From: Hemicordylus capensis
Taxonomy: Eukaryota; Chordata; Lepidosauria; Squamata; Cordylidae
Direction of reading: 5' to 3'
DNA length: 64,000 bases
NCBI RefSeq assembly: GCF_027244095.1
Contig: NC_069662.1
Span: 17,634,501 to 17,698,500, forward strand
The translations under genes and the position numbers were made by a program. The notes beneath the pieces were generated by a model. That model made no database searches, was not told the origin of the DNA, and saw only the letters and a list, made by a program, of their open reading frames with translations. Positions 1-10,375 of the stretch are shown here, in pieces (the first letter of the stretch is position 1; the number at the start of each line of letters is the position of its first letter).

Positions 1-1258
1 TTTAAATGTTATCCCTGTCTTCTGGGATATTAGCTATCGCTCCCAGCTTGGTGTCATCTCCAAATTTGATGAGGATTCCCTCCACCCTTTTCAGTTCAAG
101 AGAGATTTCTGTTCAGATCTAACAAGTTAGATTTAACGTTTTTCACATGTTCAGCTCACCATGTTTATTTCCCATACTCTGTACATTAATATTAGTGCAT
201 AGACTCTGAAAGCCATGCAATTTTACTGTGAGGTTTGCCAGGCAGCCCTTCAAACCTCACCCCACCCCAAGTTTTTCCTGCAGCACCTGTCTCTATCTTG
301 TACATATTTTGGGGCTTTCTTCTCTGTCCCTTACAGAATTTAGTTTAAAGTCCTCTTCATCAGGTTAATCAAGCTCCTACTGAACACATTTTGCCCCAGT
401 CCTTGTGAGATGCAGCCCATATTCTGCCAGTAAGGTTGCCACATGTCCAGCTTTGGCCTCAACAGCCCAAGAATTGTCATCCTGGATACAAAATATCCAG
501 GAATTTGAATGGGAAGGTTGCTTTAACAAAATTTACCAGAATTTAAAAATTTATGAAAATTAACAAATTTTTCTGGTGCTTCTCACCAGGCATTGTAACT
601 ACATGGTGTACATGTTTAAATGTGCCATATTCTTATCCTTTCTCTGGGATCGGTGCTGCTGGCTAGCTAGGTTGGCTCCTTATGTATGCCTCAGTAAACA
701 CACACACACACACACACACACACATATTTCTGGATCATCTCTAGAGTTAATGAGGGTTGTAGTGGGCCTCTGAGTTTAGCTGTGAAGTATATGGACAGAG
801 AGAACCCTCTTTTTTTAGGACTCTTTCCAATTCCAGTCCAAAAAAGTAGGGTTTTTAAATCTGTGCCCTCCCCACCAATGGTTGCATCCAGAAATTATCT
901 CCCATGTGGCAATCCTACTTGCCAGTAATCCTTTGTGAAGGAAGCTTACTCCATAGTCCCAGAAACCAAATCAGGGAAGCAGCAGTGAAAACAAGAGGCC
1001 TGAGCAAAACCACCAGAACAGACACAGCACAAAAGCTGGCTTCATGACACGCTGGAATGCCTAGGCAAATGAAAGGAAGCCTGCCTGGTGCTGAAAAGAC
1101 GTGGGCACAGACGACAAACCCATTCAATATACGAGTCTGTAGGGAGCCACAACCAAAGAAAAGGCCCTTTGCCTAGCCACCCCCTTGTAACCTCAGATGG
1201 GCAGAACTTGAGAAAAGTAAAACCCCACCTCTTCCCACCCCCTTTTTTTGCACTGCAG
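1..1258. other. Upstream/intronic sequence, no exon recognised
   Basis: No exon or named element could be supported here. It is presumably intron of the gene whose exons begin at 1259, because the first exon seen starts with a splice acceptor in mid-codon. It contains a (CA)n microsatellite at about 698-724. Several pieces look like old interspersed repeats by their style but could not be assigned to a family. Confidence 0.4.
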
Positions 1259-4200
1259 CCCTACTGCACCCTGTACTCAAGTGCATGCCAGGATTCCCAG
1301 CCCGACGGGATGTCAGCCCCAGCTCTGAATGTCGCCCATGTCGCCCGTGAGTGATCTGTGGGAGGAGCTACATGGAAGGGGGAGGAGCTTGTGGGGCAAA
1401 TCCATTGACTCCTTTCCTACATACCCCTTTGTATCATCCTTTTCCAGACCAGACAATCCAGAGGATGGCCTTCAAGGGGAGTTTCTTGATTTCCAATGCC
1501 TTAGATCCCCTTGCCTCTGTGAAACGGTGAGTGAAACACGTCCCGAACACAGGCCTCAAACTTTCCTGGAAGCCATGCCTCCCTAAATCTCAGCAGCACA
1601 AGATCTAGTTGTAACTAGCCCAATCAATTGATTGTTGGGGTGTGGTGAGGGGAGGTCACTCTGCACATGCTCAGAACACTATTATTTCAGGAGCTAAGTG
1701 AATACACAGAAAGCTGGTTGAAGGAAAGGCACTCTGCCATTTTAATAATTCAACATATCCCTTGTTCAAACCATCAAGATTCCTGGTGTAATTGCAACTG
1801 GGCAAGAAGCCTCAGCTTCAATTATATGCAACTTGTGGTGGAAATTACCCACAGAGGCTGTGCAGCCCCACTGCAAGAAATAAACTGTTAAAGCTGCAAA
1901 ATAGAGACAAGTGACCCAGGGATGTAGCAAGGTTGGAGTGGGCCCTGCAACAAAAAAGTAAAGATGGGCCCCGCCCTGCCCCTTCTTCAGAGAGGCATGA
2001 AGGCAAGAGCAAAGAGCAGTGCTGACCTAGCCAGTGGGGTCTCCCTCCCTCAGGGGCTCAGGGACATCCTCCCCACTTCAGTTGTAGCTATGCCCCTGAA
2101 GTGATCCAAGACAGAAATAGATACGCATTAATACATGTATACCTTGCCTCTCCTGAATAGTTGGAGGCGGCTTATAACTGTCACAGCAGGGACCTACGTG
2201 AGGCTGAGTGGGCATGTGTGGGAAGCCAGAAGCCCTCATGAAATGGTTCAGGAAACAACCCCTTTCCCACACCTCACACATTGCCTCACTCTCTCTTTCA
2301 CGTCATTCCCCATATCTTATGAGACACACGGTCAGCAGTGATAACCGGGCAGGGAGGAAGGTAGGTACTGTCCTGTCAGGGAAGTGGGAAGGAGGATCGG
2401 TGTGTGTGTGTGTGTGTGTTTCTGCTTGCTCAAGCCTTCATTGTGAGCTCTGCATCACACTCGAATCACGGGGTCAGGATTAGGGTCGCCAACCCCCCCA
2501 GGACTGCCCTGCTGTCTCCAGGAATCGGTGTCAATCTCCAGGTGGCTATTAAAAGCTGTTCTGGAAACTTACATGACTTGACATTATGAAAAATATTGGG
2601 GAAACCAGATCTCCAGGAATAACTTCAGTCAGAGGGCTAGTACAGATGATACCCTCCTTGTCCACATGATTTAGGAAGATGTGCCAGGAGCACACCTGTC
2701 AGGATATCCTCCATGGGCAACCCAACACCCTCCCAGCACATCCCTTGATCATGCGGAGGGACTGTCCATCTGAATGGCCCATCTACATGCACTGCAAATA
2801 CTGATTTGAACAAGTATTTGGAGGTGTAGAGCTGCCCTGTGTGAATGAACAGCTCTGGGGCCTCCACCACGCAATCCAGGGGCATGTGGGGTGCTGGGAC
2901 CTCTACTAAGGATGTCCTGATGGGCGCTCTTTTGGCATGTTCCCTTCCTGATCATGTGGGCAGGGAAGGTATTGTCCAAATCAGCCAAGTTTTGGCAACC
3001 CGAGACCCAGGATGGCTGGGTAAAGTGTGTGTGGGTGGGGTGCTAAATCAGAAGCGGAGGGGCTCAAGGAAACTGGAAATAGTAGGAAGCATGACTGAGA
3101 TGGCAGGAGGCAGAACAGAAAAGAAAAAGAGTAGTAGGTGCAGTGGGCAGGGGGGTTAAATGTGTGTCACTCACTTCATCCTTTCCTTTTCTTCCATAGC
3201 AGGATGAGGAGGGGACAGACGAGGAGGAAAACCGATCTCTGCCGATTCGGGGGCGAAACCCCTCACGCCACAAACAAGTATGTACCCCGCAGCTAATTGT
3301 TACTTAATGTCTAGAACAAGAGGTGGCCTGGATGCCCTTTTTCCCTAATGCCAGATACTTTGAGATGTTCTCTATGGTTACTCAGTAGTGAGGGAAGTAT
3401 TTTGCACATGCTGAGTCACTCTTCTTCTGTTGTTACTACTACTACTAGCTGGCTGGCTGGCTGGGGGAAGGCTAGGGGTACTCTGTGGGCTGAACTTTCC
3501 CCCCCAGAGTACTCTTGTTGCTGAACAGGTATGGAGAAGTGGGTGGTGGGGAAGAGTGGCTGTGGTCCATAAGAATATCTCCCTTACCAGGATCCCTGTG
3601 AGAAAATTGGCTTATATTGAGCGTGTGTACCTTGGGTTGGAGACTCAGGATGTACTGGGGATTCTGCTGGCGTATCATCCACCCCACTGCCTAAAAAACT
3701 CCCTAACTAAGCTGATGGAGCTGATGGCTGAGTTGGTGTTGGAGTAACCCAAGCTTTTGGTGCTGAGTGATTTCAACGTATACTTTGAGACTGGCTTGTC
3801 TGGTGCTGCTCAGGAGTTCATAGCAATTTATCCCAGTTAGTCTTAGGGCCTATGTATGTTGCTGGTCACATGCTGGATTTGGTCTTTTGATCAGATCAGC
3901 GGGGTGCTCTGTAGGGTAGGTGGGGTAGGTTGGCACAGCCCCCGGGGACATATTTTTGGGTGGCACAGAGCCCATCGTAGGAAAGGGAAGGGTGTCAAAA
4001 ATGGTCCTTTCTCTGCTGTACTGGTGCTTCCTTGCTCTGTAGGTTAGCCACTGGCAGCATGTGCCCCTCCCCCTTTCAAATATATCTTCCAAAGATCTCC
4101 AGATTATTCCTCAGTCCTATACTTTTCTTTCCCCTACCAGGTGGAGACAGTACTTCTGGAGGATCAGATGGGGGGCAGTTATGTGACCCACCGTCGCCGT

Positions 4201-5915
4201 TCACCCCGGCGGTCCCCCTCAGCTGGAGTGGAGGGGCTTTCACCGTTAGTTTCTGAGCAGGACCTCAACACCATTCAGGTACTGACTGCCAAGCATAAGA
4301 CACTGTGGGGAAGAAGGCATTGTCAAGGCAGTGGGCATAGAGCTGAAAAAGACAGAGAGATATTTGAAGACAAAGACTCTGTGCCTGTAAAAGAAGCATA
4401 ACAGGCATACATTCACTAGAGCGAAGAAGAAGGGAAGGGCGCGTGCAAGCTCCCAGCCAGGTCTTAAAAGCCACCAGTGGAGGCAATAGGAGGAGGGACC
4501 CGCTAGGCAAGAGGAATGTGTGCATTCTCTGACCAAAACAAGCACACTGGGAGTGGGCGCAGGATCCTACAAGCTTCTACTCCTTAAAGCGAGGTGAAAT
4601 TGCCTGGATGGGGTACATCGTTAAATCAGAAGGCCAGAGATTGGGGGAGGGCTGAGCAAAAGGTCAGGATATGAGGTCCCTTGCCATGATAAGAAGCGAC
4701 ACTTTATTTAAAAATAAATAAATAAATACAGAATTTGCAAGCATCTGCAGCAGCGCTTAGTTTGCTTGAGTTATGGAACCTGCGACATTTCGCCTTCCCT
4801 GGTGCTGAATGCAGGTGACCTTGGTGCAGAACTTGGACCCTTTTCCTAGCTGACCACTGGAGACAGAGTGACTGGATGCTAAGGAGGTGGGCCTGTAGCC
4901 AGAAATGTGGTGAGGGGAAGCCTAAGGAAAAGAGGAGTCACTGCAGGACAAAAACACGAGCAAATACATTTAAAGTTATATCATTGTCTTACTTCCTAGT
5001 GAGCAATTGAGTAGAACCTGGCCTCCATGTTTTCCACAGTGTCTGGAGTATCTCTAAGGGGCTCAGTGTGCCCCCCGCCCCCACATCCATCCTATAATTA
5101 CAGGCCTGTAAGGAGGACGGAACTCTTGTATTCCTTTATTTTGAATTATTGCATGTGCATCCCCCTTTCCAACTTGAAGCTCAGAGCAGTGTCTATGGCA
5201 ATCTTTTAAATTGCTTTATCCTCACAACAACCCTGTGAGGTATGCTAGCTACAGAGAGAGTTGCTGTGCCCAAGGTCACCTTCATGCCTGGTTGGATGGT
5301 TCAACCCAGGTCTCCCAAGCCCAACTCAAAAGGGCTTTTCTCACAATGATCACTAGGGTAGGAAAAGCCTCCATTTGGGACCTGTGCATGCTTCCAACTG
5401 GCCATGAGAATTCTACAAGCAAGCTAAGAGGAGGGGGAAATGTTCATCTGTGAGCTGGGTCCAGAAGTGAATATAGGAAGCTGCCATATACTGAGTCAGA
5501 CCATTGGTCTATCTACCTCAGTATTGTCTTCATAGACTGGCAGTGGCTTCTCCAAGGCTGCAGGCAGGAATCTCTCTCAGCTGTATTTTGGAGAAGCCAG
5601 GGAGGGAACTTGAAACCTTCTGCTCTTCCCAGAGCGGCTCCTTCTCCTGAGGGGAATAACTCACAGTGCTCAGACTTCTAGTCTCCCATTCATATGCAAC
5701 CAGGGTAGATCCTGCTTAGCTAAGAAGACAAGTCATGCTTGCTACCACAAGATCAGCTCTCCTCTGGGTGGCCGTGTCAAGCCCAGAACTTGTACACACC
5801 TCCTGCCTCTGTGGGGAGGCCCAATCCACCCTCAACAGGACCACTCCAGTGACTGTTGCTGGTGTCTGTCTTGTGTTTCTTTTTAGATTGTGAGCCCTTT
5901 GGGGACAGGGGTTCC

Positions 5916-5988
<73 letters not shown>

Positions 5989-7115
5989 CCCCCCCACTTT
6001 TGTTAAAAAGCAGTATATAAATATTTGTTGTACCCAGCTCACAGATGAGCATTTCTCCCTCTCCCTACCTTGCCTGTAGAATTCTCACGATGGCCAATCA
6101 GGAGCACACACAGCTCTCAAACTGGGGTCACAGGCTTCTCCAAGTGATTCTTGGTCAGCCTGATTGATGATCTCCAATTGGGAACTGACAGAGGAAGTGT
6201 GACTCTGTTGGTCCTTTTGGATCTCTCGGGAGCTTTCGATACTATTGACCATAGTATCCTTCTGGAACGTCTGAGGGTGTTGGGGGTGGGAGGCACTGTT
6301 TTACAGTGGTTCCGCTCCTACCTCTCGGATAGCTTCCAGATGGTGTCGATTGGAGATTGTTGCTCTTCAAAATCTGAGCTTAAGAATGGTGTCCCACAAG
6401 GCTCTGTACTTTCTCCAATGCTTTTTAACATCTACATGAAACCACTGGGAGAGATCATCAGGGGATTTGGAGCTGGGTGTTACCAGTACGCTGATGACAC
6501 CCAGATCTACTTCTCCATGTCAACTTCTTCAGGAGCTGGCATATTCTCCCTAAATGCCTGCCTGGAAGCAGTAATGGGCTGGATGAGGGAGAATAAACTG
6601 AAGCTGAATCCAGATAAGACAGAGGTACTTATTGTGCGGGGTCAGAACTCTAGAGATGATGTTGATCTACCTGTTCTAGATGGGGTCACACTTCCCCAAA
6701 AGCAACAGATTCGCAGTCTGGGAGTACTTCTGGATTCACACCTCTCCCTGATTTCTCAACAAGTGTCTAAATTTGAGGCTCCCTTTGAGCCTAAGGCTCA
6801 AGCCAAATGGCTCTCCTGCCCTGCCCGCTTCTGATTGGCCCTGGGCACCAGTCTCCCTGGCTAGAGACGTAGCAACATTCTACTCCAAGAAAGGCTTGGA
6901 TCAGGTATCAGTAGCAACGTGGGTCACTTGGAATTGTCTATTGTTTCTCATTTCCTCCCCTCCCTACACTACAGCCCCTCATCTGCTGCCCCTCTCGTCA
7001 GGGCGGGTCAGGCAAGTTCGTGAGCAAAGTGACCTGGCGGAAGGAGCAGCCTCAGCGAGAGAATTCGGACAGCGACACTGACCACTCAGAGATCTCGGCG
7101 AAAGACACTGGATAA
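1259..7115 (+). CDS. 3' coding exons of an unidentified protein-coding gene
   Basis: Five exons join in one open frame through canonical AG/GT sites: 1259-1346, 1448-1526, 3203-3277, 4141-4278 and 7002-7115 (TAA at 7113-7115). The acceptor at 1259 has a strong pyrimidine tract, and phases agree at every junction (2, 0, 0, 0). Together they encode about 163 C-terminal residues; the 5' part lies outside the window. The product is hydrophilic and looks disordered. It has a cysteine-containing stretch (LRSPCLCET), an acidic run (DEEGTDEEEN), an arginine/serine patch (THRRRSPRRSPS) that could be a phosphorylation region, and an acidic tail (ENSDSDTDHSEISAKDTG). I do not recognise the family. In human the gene upstream of CDIPT in the same orientation is SEZ6L2, but its C-terminus as I remember it does not match. 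The third exon has a tandem CAG/CAG-type (NAGNAG) acceptor, so one Gln may be optional. An AATAAA follows the stop by about 37 bases. I am fairly sure it is a real gene and unsure what it is. Confidence 0.72.
1917..2098. mobile_element. hAT-type MITE, 182 bp, family A
   Basis: The ends are CAGGGATGTAGC on the left and GCTATGCCCCTG on the right, which are imperfect inverted copies. The element is flanked by AAGTGACC (1909-1916) and AAGTGATC (2099-2106), an 8-bp target duplication with one difference. CAGGG termini and an 8-bp duplication are typical of non-autonomous hAT elements. The copy at 55807-55986 has the same ends and nearly the same length. It lies in an intron of the unnamed gene. 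Confidence 0.8.
2107..3199. other. Intron of the unnamed gene
   Basis: No coding exon is seen. There is a (TG)n tract at about 2399-2420. A stretch at about 2485-2640 with repeated 'ctccagg' words resembles an old DNA-transposon repeat, but I could not define its ends. Confidence 0.35.
3530..3905 (+). mobile_element. LINE fragment, endonuclease domain (L2/CR1-like)
   Basis: Translation gives pieces typical of the apurinic-type endonuclease of L2/CR1-clade LINEs: ERVYLGLETQDVLGILLAYH, then LLVLSDFNVYFETGLSGAAQ (the DFN motif), then a VAGHMLDLVF-like end. The pieces are separated by stops and frame changes, so this is a dead fragment. It lies between two exons of the unnamed gene and is separate from the reverse-transcriptase fragment at 6130-6760, because host exon 4141-4278 lies between them. 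Confidence 0.75.
4279..5462. other. Intron of the unnamed gene
   Basis: No exon recognised in this part of the last intron. A short (AAAT)n run lies at about 4708-4730. The part at about 5130-5300, with words such as 'cacaacaaccctgtgaggta', resembles a degraded SINE on the minus strand. Confidence 0.3.
5463..5770 (-). mobile_element. 5S-rRNA-headed chimeric SINE, minus copy
   Basis: Read on the minus strand, the head contains TTAGCTAAGCAGGATC, then CCTGGTTGCATATGAATGGGA and CACTG, which match box A and box C of the 5S rRNA internal promoter in order. A body and tail follow (gagccgctctgg, ctgagagaga, cagtctatgaagacaatact) that end in a 'cagcttcctat' tail. Related copies lie at 32893-33345, 40113-40412 and 63929-64000. 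Confidence 0.72.
5815..6035 (+). repeat. L2-like LINE/SINE 3' tail with long (TC)n
   Basis: It contains the words 'agattgtgagccctttgggg' and, after a pure (TC)n run of about 66 bases at 5919-5986, 'agcagtatataaatatttgt'. Both words recur in several other copies here (13308-13490, 29050-29180, 45305-45490, 55190-55450). The usual spacer between them has been replaced by the (TC)n tract. Confidence 0.6.
6130..6760 (+). mobile_element. LINE fragment, reverse transcriptase (L2/CR1 clade)
   Basis: One long open frame carries reverse-transcriptase motifs in order: LLVLLDLSGAFDTIDHSILL, NGVPQGSVLSPMLFNIYMKP, the catalytic CYQYADDTQIYFSM (the YADD box), then LKLNPDKTEVL and RSLGVLLDS. These are characteristic of the L2/CR1 group. 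The element is cut off at both ends: there is no endonuclease upstream and no C-terminal part after about 6760. It lies in the last intron of the unnamed gene, some 240 bases before the final exon. The frame is nearly intact, so the copy is probably younger than its neighbours. Confidence 0.88.
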
Positions 7116-7151
7116 ACCCGAGCCCAGCCCCACTGTAATGGCAGAGAGAAT

Positions 7152-7157
7152 AATAAA
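7152..7157 (+). terminator. Polyadenylation signal AATAAA of the unnamed gene
   Basis: A canonical AATAAA lies 37 bases after the TAA stop. If used, the 3' UTR is only about 55-65 bases, which is short for a vertebrate gene. Confidence 0.6.
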
Positions 7158-8031
7158 GATGCACAGACTAAACCACATTCCCCTTTGCCCCCAAGAACTG
7201 GAGGGCTGGGAGGGAAGAAGGACTATGCAGCTCTCATCAATTACACGTCCAGACACAACTACACATGGGAGGTGGGGGAAGAGGATTGTTGCAAAGCATG
7301 CTGGGTTAAATGCTGTAAGATACGTCTTGGGTAAAAGGGTTGGAGGAGGGGAGGCCCGATCCATGATGAGTTGAAAGGCCAGCTAAGGTTGCCATCTGTT
7401 CCAAAAAGATTTAAATAAAAATTAAATTAAACCAACCAACAAACCTGGCCATTGCTCTTTTGCACACATTAATGAATTCACATAGCCAGAGTGTCTGTGT
7501 ATTACTAGGTAGGTGGCAACCCTTTCAACAACATAAACAGGTGGCAAATGTGCTACCTCCACAAACTGGACACAGAGGCACCTTTTAAAGTGGTGGCCTT
7601 ATATTTAGCAGGCGCTCTTACCCCTGGACTTCGGGGCCAAAGTCCAGGGCCTCCACAGCCCCTGGAGGCCCCCAAACCATCTTTAGTCTGTCCCAGGTAA
7701 TGTAGATGCCTGGCCAAGCATGAGGATGCTTAATTTTCAGGGGCGGGGGGTGAGCTACAAAGGCCTTTAGGTCCAGGCTCCAAAATTAGCTAGGTGTACC
7801 TCTGAGCAGGGAGAGAGCAACTGTCCCTGCTATTCATCACAGCATAATATCCCTCTCAGTGGCTGATGCTGGCATCTCCTTTGTGCTGGGCTTCCCACAA
7901 TCTCTAAGGGGATTTCCACAATATCTAAGGATTGTGGGGTTTGGGACAGGGGACCCCAACTTCTTATTCTTTTATGTAATTATGTAAGCCACTTTGAGAT
8001 TTTTTTGTTGAAAAGTGGAATAAATAAGTAA

Positions 8032-8066
<35 letters not shown>

Positions 8067-8440
8067 CAATATACAGGAACTTGCAAAGTTGTTACACTGA
8101 ACTAAAAGTGCACTGATTTTCTTCTCCCCCGATTCCCTTAGTCCAGTGGCTGACATGATGTGCACCATTACAGAGCCATAATGCTGAGTCCTGAAGTTGC
8201 TGTGCATTCCTAAAGCAGCCCCAATGCTGTTAAGAATTATCTCTTACTCACTTTTGATTATATTATTAGCAGCGGGTGGAGGTGGGGGAGGACAGACGGT
8301 TGTTCTAGCAGTGCTGCTATCACAGTTCCCCCCATTGTTGCAAATGTGGCTGCCTTAGGAGTTCATGGCAGTCCCGGGGTGCAGAATTACGGCTCTGTAA
8401 TGGTGTGCATCATGCCTGCCAGTTTATTTTTGCTCTAAGG
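7158..8440. other. Intergenic region with L2-like tail and (AAT)n
   Basis: No gene recognised. At about 7940-8065 a LINE 3' tail ('gtaagccactttgagat ... gaaaagtggaataaata') runs into a pure (AAT)n tract at about 8035-8063. Confidence 0.45.
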
Positions 8441-8540
8441 TAGAGTTCTCAAAATTAGGTCCCCAGATTTGTTGGAATACAACTCTCATCATCTCCAGCC
8501 ACAATGACCATAGTGGGGGACCTGAGTTTGAGGAACCCTG
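8441..8540. mobile_element. hAT-type MITE, 100 bp, family B
   Basis: The two halves are inverted (agttctcaaaattaggtcccc against ggggacctgagtttgaggaacc) around a 'tacaactctcatcatc' core. The element is flanked by CTCTAAGG (8433-8440) and CTCTAAAG (8541-8548), an 8-bp target duplication with one difference. The right end, read inward, is CAGGGTTCCTCAAAC, a hAT-type terminus. Confidence 0.78.
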
Positions 8541-8966
8541 CTCTAAAGGCTGGAGGAGGGTTTCCAGTGCCAGGGCCTTTAGAGTGCTCCTGTAGAAAAT
8601 AAAATGTGACCAGACGTCTCCCATCACAACAGTACTGGACAAGAAAAGCCACACTATGTGAAAGGGTCTCTTTAGTGTATAACGGTTGCATTGTTTCCAG
8701 GTATTACAGAGATAATTGCATCATAATTACTTCTAAGTGATAACAATAAACTGAGAGCCAGTGCAGGGTACTGGGCAGAGTGCTGGAGTTTAGTCAGGCC
8801 TGGGTTCAGACTTCTTGTCCTACATGCAAGTGGGTTAGTCAACTCCTTGAGCTAGTCAATGTCTCTACCAGGTTAACCTACTTCACAGGCTTCTGAAAAT
8901 TTAAAAAAAACTGGGATAAGGCCCCTTGCTGAAAAGTCACAATACAACTGTGACAAATTCTATTGC

Positions 8967-9073
8967 AGGGTTTTCAAACTTGGATCCCCAGATGTCAGAC
9001 TACAACTCTATCAAAATGGCCAAATGTTATTTGGCTGGGGGTGATGGGAGCTGTAGTCTGGCAACATCTGCTG
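8967..9073. mobile_element. hAT-type MITE, family B, degraded
   Basis: It starts CAGGGTTTTCAAACTTGG, with 'ccccagatgtcagactacaa' next, and the other half carries 'gatgggagctgtagtctggc'. These are the same inverted words as in the copy at 8441-8540. The right end and target duplication are no longer clear. Confidence 0.55.
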
Positions 9074-10375
9074 TATTGAATCACATCATTAGGCACTATT
9101 AGTCCCTTAGAGCAAAAGCTCTTTTAAAGAATGTTGGGCATTAAGATCCTTTACATACTGTGACTCTATGGTTCTTTTCACCCCTGTGCCAACTTCATCC
9201 ATTCATTCTTTATGGGTGTTATCTCTCTCACTAAATGTTCTCAAAGTGACTAGCAAACACAAAACAAATACAGATAAAACCACAATAACTTATCAAATAA
9301 AAATACCAGTTAAAATATACAAACAGCAAGCTGGAAAATACAAGGTCTAAGATATTACGGTATTACAATAATACCACCACTATTGTGTCCTGCAACAAGA
9401 AGTTCAGAAGCCCATTTAAGGTATAGATTTGACAGCCTTACAGTGTGGGAAATAGAATTTCCTCTCCGTCGTTTCTGATTGGCTTGGAAGAGTCACTCCG
9501 GTTAACAGAAGAGGCGGATCCCAAATGGTCACCACAGAGGAGGCCACAAGCTTAAAATTTTTTTTTAAGACTTTTAAAAATGGGTTTTTAAAAAAAAACA
9601 CCAATTTCTGGTGGAGGCTATAAGTGTAACCCACTTTCTCTTTGATGACTGGGACTTTTCTAGCAGCAGTCCTCCAAGAGCTGCGATATCCCATTTTAGC
9701 ATAATAGGTGGAGGGAGTTGGCCCCTCTAGCCTAAAGAGTGGTTCTGCTCTGTGGTGGGATCAAACCGACACCAAAGGCTGGGGTGGAGGTGAGGAAAGT
9801 TGCTTCCGGATATGTCCGAGTAGGAGAGCGGAATGGAAAGGAAAAAGAAGCAGTGTTGACGCCAGCATGCATATGTGTGGAATTCTTGTCTTAAAATAAA
9901 GTGACTCTTCGCAGCAACATTCAATTCTTTCTCTCAACTTATACATTTTATTTTTTAAAGTAGTCCTCCCCTCTTTGCATTTCTGGTACAGTCCAACCTA
10001 GTAAAGGGAGGAATTAATCACAAGCGCTTTTAAAGAGACAGCAAACATTTTCTTTCTCTCACTCTCTCTCTTTCCAACTTGAAGAGAGCCGCCGAACGTT
10101 GCGGAAGCCGGGAAAAGCTGGTGCAGTCTAAAGGAAAAGCAGGACAAGAGAGAGACACACGAGAGGTCCGGGGCTCCTGCGGTCCCTGGGAGGATAGCGG
10201 AGCGGCTTGGGAGGGCCTGGCAGGACTCCTGGGTTCCCTGGGAGGGGTGTGTGTGTGTGTGTGTGTGTGTGTGTTGCGTGGGTGTTACACGATCTAAATC
10301 TTACATTGGACCCTGGAGCAGGCGTTGCAGGAAGGCTTAGACCTCCACAGAGCAGCAGCTGCACCCGCCACTAAG
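9074..10375. promoter_or_regulatory. CDIPT 5' flank and probable promoter/5' UTR
   Basis: The left part is unremarkable and AT-rich. From about 10080 the sequence becomes GC-richer with scattered CpGs up to the CDIPT start codon at 10376, which fits a housekeeping-type promoter and 5' UTR. A pure (GT)n tract of about 28 bases lies at 10246-10274, about 100 bases before the start codon. No TATA box was identified and the start of transcription cannot be fixed from sequence. Confidence 0.4.

Noticed and set aside
5716-6052. Frames with long Arg/Glu repeats
   Set aside because: Translation of the (TC)n microsatellite inside an L2-like tail.
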